Shown: piece by piece, positions 1 through 8,131 of the stretch
Layout of the letters: each line of letters opens with the position of its first letter
Numbering within the stretch: position 1 is the first letter of the stretch
Assembly (NCBI RefSeq): GCF_008973665.1
Contig: NZ_WACP01000005.1
Span: 124,001 to 188,000, forward strand
Length of the DNA stretch: 64,000 nucleotides
Origin: Paenibacillus tengchongensis
Lineage (GTDB): Bacteria; Bacillota; Bacilli; Paenibacillales; Paenibacillaceae
Reading direction: 5' to 3'
Position numbers and translations under genes: made by a program
The notes under the pieces: generated by a model
What the model saw: only the letters and a program-made list of their open reading frames with translations
The model's database searches: none
Told to the model about the DNA's origin: nothing

Positions 1-1077
1 GACATCGTTGGCAACGATCAGGTCGAGATTTTTGCGGACCAGCTTGTCTTTGGCATACATCTCGGCATTCCCAGTCTCTGCCGCAAAGCCGATAACAAAC
101 TGCCGGTCTTTGATTTTGCCGAGGGTACCCAGAATATCGGTAGTCTTCACCAGCTCAAGGGTCAATGTATCCCCGCTCTTCTTGATCTTGTTCTCCGCGC
201 TTTGCTTGGGCCGGTAATCCGCCACGGCCGCCGCGCTGATCAGAACATGGCAGTCCTCCCAGCGGCTTCTTACCGCGTCAAACATCTCCGCTGCAGATTC
301 GACGCGGAGCAATTCGATCTGCGGATCCTGGGGGGGTGCCGCATCGGTCCGGGCCGCGATCAGGGTGACATCCGCACCCATCGCACGGGCTGCACGCGCC
401 AGCGCGAAGCCCATTTTGCCGGAAGAATCATTGGAAATATACCGCACGGGATCAATGCGCTCCACCGTCCCGCCAGCGGTTACGATCACCCGTTTACCCT
501 GCAAGGGACCGGAAGCCGCCATCTCCCTGTCCGCAAAGAAGCTGTTCACAACATCAACTATCGACTCCGGCTCTTCCATCCGTCCTTTGCCGACGTAGCC
601 GCAGGCAAGCAGGCCTTCGCCCGGTTCAATAAAATGAATACCTCGGCCGGCCAGCGTCTTCATGTTGGCTTGAACGGCCGGATGCTGATACATATGCACG
701 TTCATTGCCGGGGCGACCATTACCGGTGCGGTTACGGCAAGCATCGTCGTCGAGAGCATATCGTCACCGATGCCGAGCGCCATTTTGGCAATACTATTCG
801 CTGTGGCCGGAGCAATCAGCACCAGATCGGCCGCATCGGCCAGATCGATATGGGAAATCTCGGCAGGGTCGCGTTCCTGGAAGGTATCGCTGTACACCCG
901 GTGCTTGGACAGCGACTGCAGCGTCAGCTCGGTGATGAATTCTTTGGCCGACGCTGTCATAATAACGTGGACCTTCGCACCTTTTTGCGTCAGCTTGCTC
1001 GTTAAAGCCGCCGCCTTATAAGCGGCAATACCGCCTGTCACGCCGAGTATAATGGTTTTACCGTGAATGTGGTTCAA
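1..1077 (-). CDS. coaBC: Bifunctional phosphopantothenoylcysteine decarboxylase/phosphopantothenate-cysteine ligase, 3' end cut by window edge
   Basis: Couples cysteine to 4'-phosphopantothenate (CoaB) and decarboxylates the product to phosphopantetheine (CoaC) in coenzyme A synthesis. 359 codons are inside the window and no stop is reached, so the C-terminus lies beyond base 1. The N-terminal flavoprotein half opens with ILGVTGGIAAYKAA. It carries the PAMN segment and the GLLACGYVGKGRM loop with the catalytic Cys. The CoaB half begins near residue 190 with VIVTAGGTVERIDPVRYISN and SSGKMG. I chose TTG at 1077 because AGGGGGAG lies just upstream. It follows rpoZ after a terminator, so it probably has its own promoter although the yicC-remA-gmk-rpoZ-coaBC order is kept. 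Confidence 0.95.
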   Translation of the reverse strand, partial: MNHIHGKTIILGVTGGIAAYKAAALTSKLTQKGAKVHVIMTASAKEFITELTLQSLSKHRVYSDTFQERDPAEISHIDLADAADLVLIAPATANSIAKMALGIGDDMLSTTMLAVTAPVMVAPAMNVHMYQHPAVQANMKTLAGRGIHFIEPGEGLLACGYVGKGRMEEPESIVDVVNSFFADREMAASGPLQGKRVIVTAGGTVERIDPVRYISNDSSGKMGFALARAARAMGADVTLIAARTDAAPPQDPQIELLRVESAAEMFDAVRSRWEDCHVLISAAAVADYRPKQSAENKIKKSGDTLTLELVKTTDILGTLGKIKDRQFVIGFAAETGNAEMYAKDKLVRKNLDLIVANDV

Positions 1078-1250
1078 TCTGTCTCTCCCCCTGTTCCTAC
1101 AAAATAAGCCATAAGCAGTACCCTGAGGCACGAAAAAACGGCTGCTGTGGCCCTTGCTGAGACGGCATCCGTTTGGCGTAAATGATACTTATGCATTGAT
1201 GGCACTGTAACTAAAGTTCATCATATATATTGTACAACTCTTATTCTGTT

Positions 1251-1276
1251 AAAAAAATAACAACCTTGCGGTTGTC
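1251..1276 (-). terminator. Rho-independent terminator after rpoZ
   Basis: On the minus strand a 6-bp stem ACAACC/GGTTGT with loop GCAA is followed by TATTTTTTTAAC. It ends the yicC-remA-gmk-rpoZ transcript before coaBC. The 1078-1403 gap also holds the long inverted repeat at 1330-1376 and otherwise nothing I can recognise. Confidence 0.7.
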
Positions 1277-1329
1277 AGTAACAGCCCGGTGGGCCGAAGA
1301 TCACTAGGTTAAAGAAGCGGGGAATGCTG

Positions 1330-1376
1330 GCGGAAACGTAAAGCGGCAAATGGTTCGGGCGGCTTTACGTTTCCGC
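1330..1376. repeat. Perfect 15-bp inverted repeat between rpoZ and its terminator
   Basis: The arm GCGGAAACGTAAAGC at 1330-1344 is exactly complementary to GCTTTACGTTTCCGC at 1362-1376, with a 17-nt loop. No T-run follows on either strand, so it is not a standard terminator. On the rpoZ mRNA it would form a stable 3' hairpin that might block exonucleases. That role is inference. Confidence 0.7.
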
Positions 1377-1403
1377 AGCAGACGGGCCCGGCTGGCCGAA
1401 AGA

Positions 1404-1604
1404 CTATTCTTCGCCGCGCGTAACGACAATCCGGTCTTCATAAATCTCTTCCAGCGCAACACCGACATATTTATGCGATTTAGGCGCCTTTACATCAGTC
1501 TTTCCGCCTTCGCGAAGCGTTCTCGCCCGGCGGGCTGCGGCAACAACGAGTGAATATTTGCTGTCAACCTTGTTCATCATTTCATCAATGGATGGATATA
1601 GCAC
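1404..1604 (-). CDS. rpoZ: DNA-directed RNA polymerase omega subunit
   Basis: Small RNA polymerase subunit that helps assemble and stabilise beta-prime. The 66-residue product begins LYPSIDEMMNKVDSKYSLVV, continues with AAARRARTLREGG and ends in an acidic tail, matching the omega family in motif and length. An in-frame ATG lies upstream at 1661, but the extra 19 residues are unlike the family. GTG at 1604 is preceded by AGAGGTG at good distance, so I start there. It sits 53 bp downstream of gmk in the same transcript and is followed by a hairpin and a terminator. Confidence 0.9.
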   Translation of the reverse strand: MLYPSIDEMMNKVDSKYSLVVAAARRARTLREGGKTDVKAPKSHKYVGVALEEIYEDRIVVTRGEE

Positions 1605-1657
1605 GTAAGACACCTCTTCATCATCTTTATACTGGAACGATATACTGGAACAGTCAA

Positions 1658-2245
1658 TCAACCAAGCAACGCATCTCTTCTGACTTTACAATGCTCGGCG
1701 ATAATAATGCTTTCTATTCGTTTGCAGGCCAAATCAATCTCATCGTTAACCACGGCATAATCATAATGCCGGATCAGTCCGATCTCATCTTCCGCCACAG
1801 ACATGCGGTGATTGATAATATCGGGATGCTCAGTACCGCGGCCGCGGATGCGGTCCTTCAGTTCGTCCATAGAAGGCGGGAGCAGGAACACAAAGATTCC
1901 CTCCGGAAATTTCTCCTTGACCTTAAGGGCTCCCTGCACCTCAATCTCAAGAATAATATCCCGGCCGCTGTCGAGCGTCCGATCCACAAAGTCGCGCGGT
2001 GTGCCATAATAATTGCCCACGTATTCCGCATATTCAAGCAGTTGGTCGGCTTCGATCATCTCCGCAAATTGTTCCCTGGACTTAAAGAAATAATTGACGC
2101 CGTCCTGTTCACCTTCGCGCGGACTGCGCGTCGTTGCGGAAACAGAGTAGACAAGCTCAGGCATCCGCGGTCTAAGCGCAGAACACACCGTTCCTTTGCC
2201 TACGCCGGAAGGGCCGGATAAAATAATCAGCAATCCTCTTGACAT
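1658..2245 (-). CDS. gmk: Guanylate kinase
   Basis: Phosphorylates GMP/dGMP to GDP/dGDP with ATP in the cytoplasm. The 195-residue protein starts [20 protein letters not shown], with the Walker A loop GPSGVGKGT near residue 11. The GMP-binding region follows, with [19 protein letters not shown] and later [13 protein letters not shown]. The lid and C-terminus ([14 protein letters not shown]) are normal. I prefer ATG at 2245 over ATG at 2257 because GGAGAG precedes the inner codon. The gene lies 18 bp after remA in the conserved yicC-remA-gmk-rpoZ block. Confidence 0.95.
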   Translation of the reverse strand: MSRGLLIILSGPSGVGKGTVCSALRPRMPELVYSVSATTRSPREGEQDGVNYFFKSREQFAEMIEADQLLEYAEYVGNYYGTPRDFVDRTLDSGRDIILEIEVQGALKVKEKFPEGIFVFLLPPSMDELKDRIRGRGTEHPDIINHRMSVAEDEIGLIRHYDYAVVNDEIDLACKRIESIIIAEHCKVRRDALLG

Positions 2246-2263
2246 AGTACTCTCCATTTGTTG

Positions 2264-2524
2264 TTATTCGTCGCTGTCGTCATCTTTGCTAGACAAGCGG
2301 TGCGCCACGGTCTCCGGCTGAACCGCCGAGAGAATGACATGATCGCTGTCCGTAATGATGACGGCCCGCGTCCTGCGGCCATATGTGGCGTCGATCAGCA
2401 TGTGCCGGTCTCTCGCCTCCTGAATGATGCGCTTGATCGGCGCCGATTCAGGACTGACAATGGAAATAATCCGGTTGGCCGATACGATATTTCCAAAGCC
2501 GATGTTAATTAATTTAATTGCCAT
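2264..2524 (-). CDS. remA: Extracellular matrix regulator RemA (DUF370)
   Basis: Small DNA-binding regulator that in Bacillus subtilis activates matrix and osmoprotection genes as a ring-shaped oligomer. The 86-residue sequence begins [20 protein letters not shown] and contains the conserved [15 protein letters not shown] and [16 protein letters not shown] blocks, with an acidic SKDDDSDE tail. Length and motifs fit the family throughout. It lies between yicC (48 bp upstream) and gmk (18 bp downstream), its usual place. Confidence 0.93.
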   Translation of the reverse strand: MAIKLINIGFGNIVSANRIISIVSPESAPIKRIIQEARDRHMLIDATYGRRTRAVIITDSDHVILSAVQPETVAHRLSSKDDDSDE

Positions 2525-2572
2525 GTTCCGGTTGTTCCCCCCATAAGTAACTTGTCTTGTTTCCGGTGGCGG

Positions 2573-3469
2573 TTATTCCAGATTGGCCGCCTGTTCACGT
2601 ATCTTCTCGAGTTCGCCTTTCATTTCGAGCGTAAGGTTGGCCAGCAGCAGATGGCTGCATTTCGAAGCGATAGTGTTGGTCTCCCGGTTCATCTCCTGAA
2701 CGAGGAAATCCAGCTTGCGGCCGCTGGGCTCGCCTGATCGCAGCAGCGCCCTGCACTGACCGAAATGGCTGAACAGACGGGTAAGCTCCTCATCAATGTT
2801 GGAACGGTCGGCAAAGATGGCGATTTCCATCCCCAGCCGGTGTTCATCCAGGGGCAGTGTTCCGCCAGTCAGGGCATCCAGCCGCTGCCGCAGCTTATCG
2901 CGGTATTCAAGCACGACGACAGGGGATAATTTGAGCATCTCGGCATGCAGTTCCTCCAGCCGGTCCAGCCGGTGTGCGATATCCCGGGCGAGGAATTCCC
3001 CTTCCCGCGCACGCATTTCCATAAGGGATTGCAGACTGCTCTCCAGTCCCTGGGCCAGCGTATCCAGGAAATCCCCGGCGGCCGAGAAGTCCGCCATATC
3101 CGGTTCCTCCGCCGATTCCATAATTCCGGGCATAGAAAGTATATCACGTACTGTCAACTCGCCCGGCAAGCCATAGTTCTTCTTCAGTGCTTCAGCGCCG
3201 GCCAGATAGGACCGCACCAAAGTATGATTCAGCTTCTGGACAGGCGCGGCCTCGACGGCCGATTCCCGGTTAATCGTGACATCGACCCGTCCGCGCTTGA
3301 TATAACTCTGCACCTTGCGGCGCAGCATATCTTCATACCCCGACCAATCCCGGGGCATCCGCAGCACTACTTCGCAGTATCGGTTATTCACCGACTTTAC
3401 TTCGAAAGTGATCTTGTAGCCGCCGGCTTGGAGGGATGATTGACCGTATCCGGTCATGCTAAATGACAA
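2573..3469 (-). CDS. YicC/YloC family endoribonuclease
   Basis: Member of the YicC/YloC family, a conserved RNase-like protein encoded beside gmk and remA in Firmicutes; work on the E. coli member implicates it in RNA turnover. The N-terminus reads SMTGYGQSS and is followed by EVKSVNNRYCEVVLRMPRDW; the C-terminal DUF1732 part has LDFLVQEMNRETNTIASK. The start is uncertain: TTG at 3469 puts the usual four residues before MTGYG and has GGATG upstream. ATG at 3484 adds five residues but lacks a clear ribosome site. It is the first gene of the remA-gmk-rpoZ block. Confidence 0.85.
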   Translation of the reverse strand: MSFSMTGYGQSSLQAGGYKITFEVKSVNNRYCEVVLRMPRDWSGYEDMLRRKVQSYIKRGRVDVTINRESAVEAAPVQKLNHTLVRSYLAGAEALKKNYGLPGELTVRDILSMPGIMESAEEPDMADFSAAGDFLDTLAQGLESSLQSLMEMRAREGEFLARDIAHRLDRLEELHAEMLKLSPVVVLEYRDKLRQRLDALTGGTLPLDEHRLGMEIAIFADRSNIDEELTRLFSHFGQCRALLRSGEPSGRKLDFLVQEMNRETNTIASKCSHLLLANLTLEMKGELEKIREQAANLE

Positions 3470-3507
3470 CGGAATCACATCCATTACACTATTGTAATTG
3501 ATTCTTA

Positions 3508-5379
3508 CTAGCGAAACAAGGGGGACAATCGGCGGCCCTGCTTCTGCCAGATGTACTCCAGCAGCTGGACGCTCATATCGTAGAACATGAACGGCGTCAT
3601 CAAATATATGCCGTTGAAATGGGCAGCGGCGACATCCAGCAGTTCCTTGGCGATGGCTACACCTTCCGCCCGTCCCTCTGCTCCTTCAAGCCCCTGCATC
3701 CGGCTGCGCACCTGGTCCGAAAGCTGGATGCCCGGAACCTCATTGTGCAGATACTCGGCATTGCGGCCGCTGGCCAGCGGCATGATTCCGATAAAGATCG
3801 GTATGCTGAGATGCGCGGTGGCCTCAGCGATCCGGACGATTAATTCCGGATCATAGACCGGCTGGGTCATAATATAATCCGCGCCCGAGGCGATCTTCTT
3901 CTCCAGCCGCTCCACCGCCTTGTTCAGATGCTTGACATTCGGGTTGAACGCGGCACCGATGACGAATTTCGCCTTTTGTTTCAGCGGCTTGCCCGAGAAG
4001 GCAATGCCGTCGTTGAGCTGCTTGATCATCCGGATGATCTCGAAGGAGGTCAGATCATAAATGGAGCTTGAGCCCGGCAAATCCCCGAACCGCGCCGGAT
4101 CCCCTGTAACTGCAAGCACATGGTCGATGCCCAGCGCGTCAAAGCCCATCAGATGCGACTGCGTTCCGATCAGATTGCGGTCGCGGCAAGCCACATGCAC
4201 CAGCGGCCTCAGGCCGGTCCGGGCCTGCACGAGATGTCCCAGCGCCATGTTGCTCATCCGCGTAACCGCCAGCGAGTTATCGGCCAGTGTTAAGGCATCG
4301 GCCCCCGCTCTGCGCAGGGCTTCCGCGCCCAGCATGAACTTCGCAATATCAAGGTCACGCGGCGGGTCGAGCTCCACGATAACCGTGTGCCGCTCCTTCA
4401 CCAGATCGACCAGCGTCGGTTCACCGCCGCCGCCGGCATCTTCGCTAAAGTGCTCCTGTACCGCAATGCGTTCTTGGACCCGCGGCTGCACCGGCTCCGG
4501 CAGCGGCTGCGGAACATATGCCTGCAGCGCCGTTGATATTTCAGCAATGTGCTGCGGTGTAGTGCCGCAGCAGCCGCCGATAATCCGGCAGCCCAGATCG
4601 GCTAGTACCGGGGCCATCTGGCCGAAATATTCCGGCGAAGCCCCGTAGCGGTATTGCCCGTCCACATAATCGGCGACCCCGGCATTCGGGTACACGGACG
4701 CCGGAAGCGTCAGGCTGCCCTGCAGCACACCCAGCGCCCGCTTAATGCCGTTCGGACCGGTACGGCAGTTGAAACCGATGACATCCGCGCCCTCCTGCTC
4801 CAGAATGCGGAACGCTTCCGGCAACGTGAACCCGTCCAGCGTCCGGGCCATCTCGTCCACCGCCAGCTGGCAGATCACCGGAAGCCCGGTGAGCTTGCGC
4901 ACCGCGCGAAGCGAAAGCTGCAGCTCCTCGACATCATAGAAGGTTTCGAGCATGATTCCGTCCGGATCCTCCGCCAGCAGTGCCGAGAACTGTTCATTAA
5001 ACAAGCGCTTCAGCTCCGCAGAAGACAGGTTAGCCCGCTTGCCTGCACGTATGGATCCGGCTGCACCGACAACATAACCTGTATCGCCCGCAGCCCTGCG
5101 TGCGATCCGCACGCCTTCCCGGTTGATTTCGCTGACCTTGGACTCCAGTCCGTATTTGGACAGTTTGTCATAGTTGGCGGAGAAAGTGTTGCTCTCCAGA
5201 AGAACGGCGCCCGCGTCCACATAGCTGCGGTGCACCTCTTCAATCACCTCCGGCGAGGTTAGATTCAATTCCTCGTAGGAGATGCCTACGGGAAAACCTT
5301 TTTGATACAGAAAAGTGCCCATGGCCCCGTCCCCGACCAAAACCCTGTTGCTCCAAGCTGAGCGCAAATCCGGCTTCAC
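3508..5379 (-). CDS. yitJ: Bifunctional homocysteine S-methyltransferase/methylenetetrahydrofolate reductase
   Basis: A 623-residue fusion. Residues about 1-300 form a zinc-dependent homocysteine methyltransferase (GDGAMGTFLYQKG; zinc cysteines in GFNCRTGP and GGCCGTTPQHI). Residues about 330-620 form a flavin MTHFR barrel (ELDPPRDLDIAKF, LAVTGDPARFGD, ADYIMTQPVYD, FIGIMPLAS). Together they make methyl-folate and methylate homocysteine to methionine. In Bacillus the homologue follows an S-box riboswitch. I looked at 5380-5530 and found no recognisable S-box core. GAGGTTCTAGCG lies just before the ATG. Confidence 0.93.
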   Translation of the reverse strand: MKPDLRSAWSNRVLVGDGAMGTFLYQKGFPVGISYEELNLTSPEVIEEVHRSYVDAGAVLLESNTFSANYDKLSKYGLESKVSEINREGVRIARRAAGDTGYVVGAAGSIRAGKRANLSSAELKRLFNEQFSALLAEDPDGIMLETFYDVEELQLSLRAVRKLTGLPVICQLAVDEMARTLDGFTLPEAFRILEQEGADVIGFNCRTGPNGIKRALGVLQGSLTLPASVYPNAGVADYVDGQYRYGASPEYFGQMAPVLADLGCRIIGGCCGTTPQHIAEISTALQAYVPQPLPEPVQPRVQERIAVQEHFSEDAGGGGEPTLVDLVKERHTVIVELDPPRDLDIAKFMLGAEALRRAGADALTLADNSLAVTRMSNMALGHLVQARTGLRPLVHVACRDRNLIGTQSHLMGFDALGIDHVLAVTGDPARFGDLPGSSSIYDLTSFEIIRMIKQLNDGIAFSGKPLKQKAKFVIGAAFNPNVKHLNKAVERLEKKIASGADYIMTQPVYDPELIVRIAEATAHLSIPIFIGIMPLASGRNAEYLHNEVPGIQLSDQVRSRMQGLEGAEGRAEGVAIAKELLDVAAAHFNGIYLMTPFMFYDMSVQLLEYIWQKQGRRLSPLFR

Positions 5380-5551
5380 CGCTAGAACCTCCCCTGTCTG
5401 TCCTTAGTTTCATACTAATGTAACATAAAACGGGTAGGTTGATAAGCCGGATCGGCCTAAAAGCGGCGCTTACCGGTACATGCCGCATGTCCGGGCGGAA
5501 ATTGATCCATACTACTGTAAATTGTACAAACGGGAGGCATCCATTTTATAA

Positions 5552-5809
5552 ATGAAGAAAAAAATCCGAAAGCAGCTGCTCCGCAAATATGCGGCATTAT
5601 CACTGCTGTCCCTCCTTTCGCTGCTGTACCTGCTGCTGGGCGACTGGCTGTTCGGCTACGGGTTATTGAATTTGTGGTACATCTGCAATTACTTGCTTTA
5701 TACCGCTTCAGAGAAGCTGACAGCCCTGTTCCTCCTGCTCTGCCTGCTTATTCCCGACGTTTTCTACTGGATAACAGGCACTCAGCCCGGACGCCGCTCG
5801 GAGAAGTGA
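5552..5809 (+). CDS. Putative small two-helix membrane protein
   Basis: An 85-residue ORF with a basic start (MKKKIRKQLLRKY), a leucine-rich hydrophobic stretch near residues 15-45, a second near 55-78 and a basic tail. GGGAGG lies upstream but 14 bp from the ATG, which is long. Its last 28 bp overlap the 3' end of gerAB on the other strand. I do not recognise a family. It may be a germination-related accessory or a chance ORF opposite the operon; hydrophobic composition is the main support. Confidence 0.4.
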   Translation: MKKKIRKQLLRKYAALSLLSLLSLLYLLLGDWLFGYGLLNLWYICNYLLYTASEKLTALFLLLCLLIPDVFYWITGTQPGRRSEK

Positions 5810-6882
5810 CCTTTCACGGCGGTAATGAGAATCAGCACACCGGGAACAGCGAGCATATAGAAAGGATATATCGTGTACAGCAGCTTTCCGCCCTCATTCA
5901 AATGTTCGATGAAGCTTCTGGCGTCCAGCATGGAGATGAGGAGAATAAGCAGCGCGGCGGGATACAGCATTTTGCGGTAAGGGAGCTTGAACACTTCGGA
6001 GATGCCGATCAGCGCGGCGGCAAAAAACACCGACATTTTGAAAAACACGCCGATAATCAGCACCATCACGACGAAAATATCCACGCGTTGAATAAAATCG
6101 GAAATGGAAATTTTGCTGATGGCCGGCATGAGCGGCAGCGGCGAGCGCTGGGCGATATCCGCACCCAGTACAGCGATGTTGAGCGCCATGGTGAAGCTCA
6201 GTAACAGCGCTGCGGTCGCCATCGCCCCCATAATAACCCAGGGCCCCTTCCGGACATTAGAAAGATAGGGCATCAGCATGGTGAAGCACACCATTTCGCC
6301 AAACGGGAACATATAATTCTGCCGCACCACGGACTCGATTACGGGCTGTATACCGGTTTCCATTACAGGCAGCAGACGGTTCAGGTTAATGGACCCCGAG
6401 AGCATCAGCATAATGGTGCTGAACACACCGATCAGAAGCACGATCAGGAGGAAGACCAGCGATGTTCTGGTCAACACCTCGATTCCTTTATGGAGTACAT
6501 AAGCGGCGGATAAAATCATCAGTGTGCTCAAAATAAACAACGGTGTATGGTGCATGGTGGCCATGGCCAGCATCGTGCTGCCGTCGCGCATATCGCGGGC
6601 TGCCAGATTCAAATACAAAATGATATAGGCAATGGAGACGGGTATCCCGACCGCTTTGCCGAGTATCTTGGTGGTGTAGCCGGCGAACGTCAAATCCGGA
6701 TGCTTCCAATAGAGATAAGCGTATCCCAGAAATACAAGGATGCCGGCCAACCCTCCGAGCAGAATCGAAATCCAGGCATCCTTTCCGCTGAGCACCCCCA
6801 AATTAACGACCAGTGCTGTCCCCAGTTCAAACAACAACGTAATGCTGAAGAACTGGCTTAAACCGATTCTTACGCTCCCCAT
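5782..6882 (-). CDS. Spore germination receptor permease subunit GerAB family
   Basis: Integral membrane subunit of a germinant receptor in the spore inner membrane, from the APC-like endospore permease family; it carries the germinant-sensing pocket in known receptors. The 366 residues contain about ten hydrophobic segments, starting MGSVRIGLSQFFSITLLFELG. The interior has YLYWKHPDLTFAGYTTKILGK, FPFGEMVCFTMLMPYLS and a C-terminal YPFYMLAVPGVLILI. It lies 19 bp after the gerAC-like gene, as the last gene of the A-C-B operon. Confidence 0.92.
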   Translation of the reverse strand: MGSVRIGLSQFFSITLLFELGTALVVNLGVLSGKDAWISILLGGLAGILVFLGYAYLYWKHPDLTFAGYTTKILGKAVGIPVSIAYIILYLNLAARDMRDGSTMLAMATMHHTPLFILSTLMILSAAYVLHKGIEVLTRTSLVFLLIVLLIGVFSTIMLMLSGSINLNRLLPVMETGIQPVIESVVRQNYMFPFGEMVCFTMLMPYLSNVRKGPWVIMGAMATAALLLSFTMALNIAVLGADIAQRSPLPLMPAISKISISDFIQRVDIFVVMVLIIGVFFKMSVFFAAALIGISEVFKLPYRKMLYPAALLILLISMLDARSFIEHLNEGGKLLYTIYPFYMLAVPGVLILITAVKGHFSERRPG

Positions 6883-6901
6883 ATCTGCACCCCTTCCGTC
6901 T

Positions 6902-8131
6902 TCAATTGTTTACCTGAAAAGAATTGCTGCGCATATCCGTGTGTCTGATGACGGCATCCGCCTTAATCCGGACCTCGCACGATTGAAAGATATCTTCCCA
7001 ATGGTCTTTGATCCGGTTCCAGCCGCGGGGATTCTCTCTGCGAAGTGCTTCTCCGAAGCCGATATAATCACTGCCCAGTCTGCGGGCCTCCTGCACAGCA
7101 AGCTGAATCATGTTAACCGTCTCTGCGGTTAAGCGGTCCGACAAGCCCTCGATCACTTCCGGATTGGAGTAATCCAGGGTGCTGGGTCCTTCCTTCAGCG
7201 CAGCCTGCTGCGAAATATTCACGATGATCAGCGGATGCTCCGGATCCTTGCCTTCGGCGGCAATCTTTACCGTAGACTGATACACATTAAACGCAATAAA
7301 TCCGCCCTCCTTGTCTTCGACCAGGGACGGGAATTCTTTGACCTGGTTCTGCAGCAGTGCTGTTCCAAGCGCCGTCTCTCCCTCCAGCCAGCCTTTCAGC
7401 TTGTCGTCCTTGAAAGCGGCCAGCCCGGTGATCCGCAGGATGGCTTTCGGGGCAATTGTCTTCAGATTGTCGTTGGAGCCTGCGTTCTCCTTGTCGCCGG
7501 TCGTCTGAACCCCGTTAATTGTAGGGCCCCCGCCTCTGAGCTGTATTCCGCGGATCACCTCATCGACCTCCAGCCGGTAATTATAGCCGAACTGCTTGGA
7601 GGTGGTCTCCAGCTTCTCCACGAGATCATTGGCCGGAATCTTGCTGAATACGGTCATGGTGGACATCAAGTCCTTAGCAGGCTGCCCCTTGGAGATAAAC
7701 ATTAGACTGGTCAAGCGCGTATCGCTCTCTCTTTCCAGCACGTCCATAATATCCCGGATCCCTTCCCGGGCGAATTTCTCGGAGATGACCAGCACACGGA
7801 CATGCCCGAGCGAGAGAAAACGGGCTGTCTGCCGCGAAGCATTGGCGAGCGCCTCGAACATGGTCCGGCCCTTGCCCGTGTATAAAGCCACCGGTGCAAT
7901 CCCTCTCGCTTTCTCGCCGGAAATTTCCTCAGACACGATCACCTGGAAGGACAGCACGTACTTATCCGCTTCTGTCTCGCCTCTGTCGATGGCCACCCCG
8001 GATACAATCGCCCGGCGGTTCAGTTCGACACTGTCCCAGCAGCCTGCCAGGAACAGCGGCATCACGGCAAGCAACAACGCAAGCGGGACCAGGCAGATGC
8101 GGCCCGGCTTACTCCAGCTACTCCTGTTCAT
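6902..8131 (-). CDS. Spore germination lipoprotein GerAC family
   Basis: Third receptor subunit, lipid-anchored to the outer face of the spore inner membrane. The 409-residue product begins with a basic stretch, then a hydrophobic segment ending LFLAGCWDSVEL, a typical lipobox with Cys near residue 31. The following RRAIVSGVAIDRGE and the C-terminal DHWEDIFQSCEVRIKADAVI are characteristic of Ger(x)C. It overlaps the gerAA-like stop by 14 bp, which points to translational coupling. Its middle position, before the permease, differs from the A-B-C order of Bacillus gerA. Confidence 0.93.
   Translation of the reverse strand: MNRSSWSKPGRICLVPLALLLAVMPLFLAGCWDSVELNRRAIVSGVAIDRGETEADKYVLSFQVIVSEEISGEKARGIAPVALYTGKGRTMFEALANASRQTARFLSLGHVRVLVISEKFAREGIRDIMDVLERESDTRLTSLMFISKGQPAKDLMSTMTVFSKIPANDLVEKLETTSKQFGYNYRLEVDEVIRGIQLRGGGPTINGVQTTGDKENAGSNDNLKTIAPKAILRITGLAAFKDDKLKGWLEGETALGTALLQNQVKEFPSLVEDKEGGFIAFNVYQSTVKIAAEGKDPEHPLIIVNISQQAALKEGPSTLDYSNPEVIEGLSDRLTAETVNMIQLAVQEARRLGSDYIGFGEALRRENPRGWNRIKDHWEDIFQSCEVRIKADAVIRHTDMRSNSFQVNN

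Noticed and set aside
202..1005. Long plus-strand ORF opposite coaBC
   Set aside because: Composition (Arg/His-rich, no domain) and lack of a ribosome site mark it as a shadow of coaBC.
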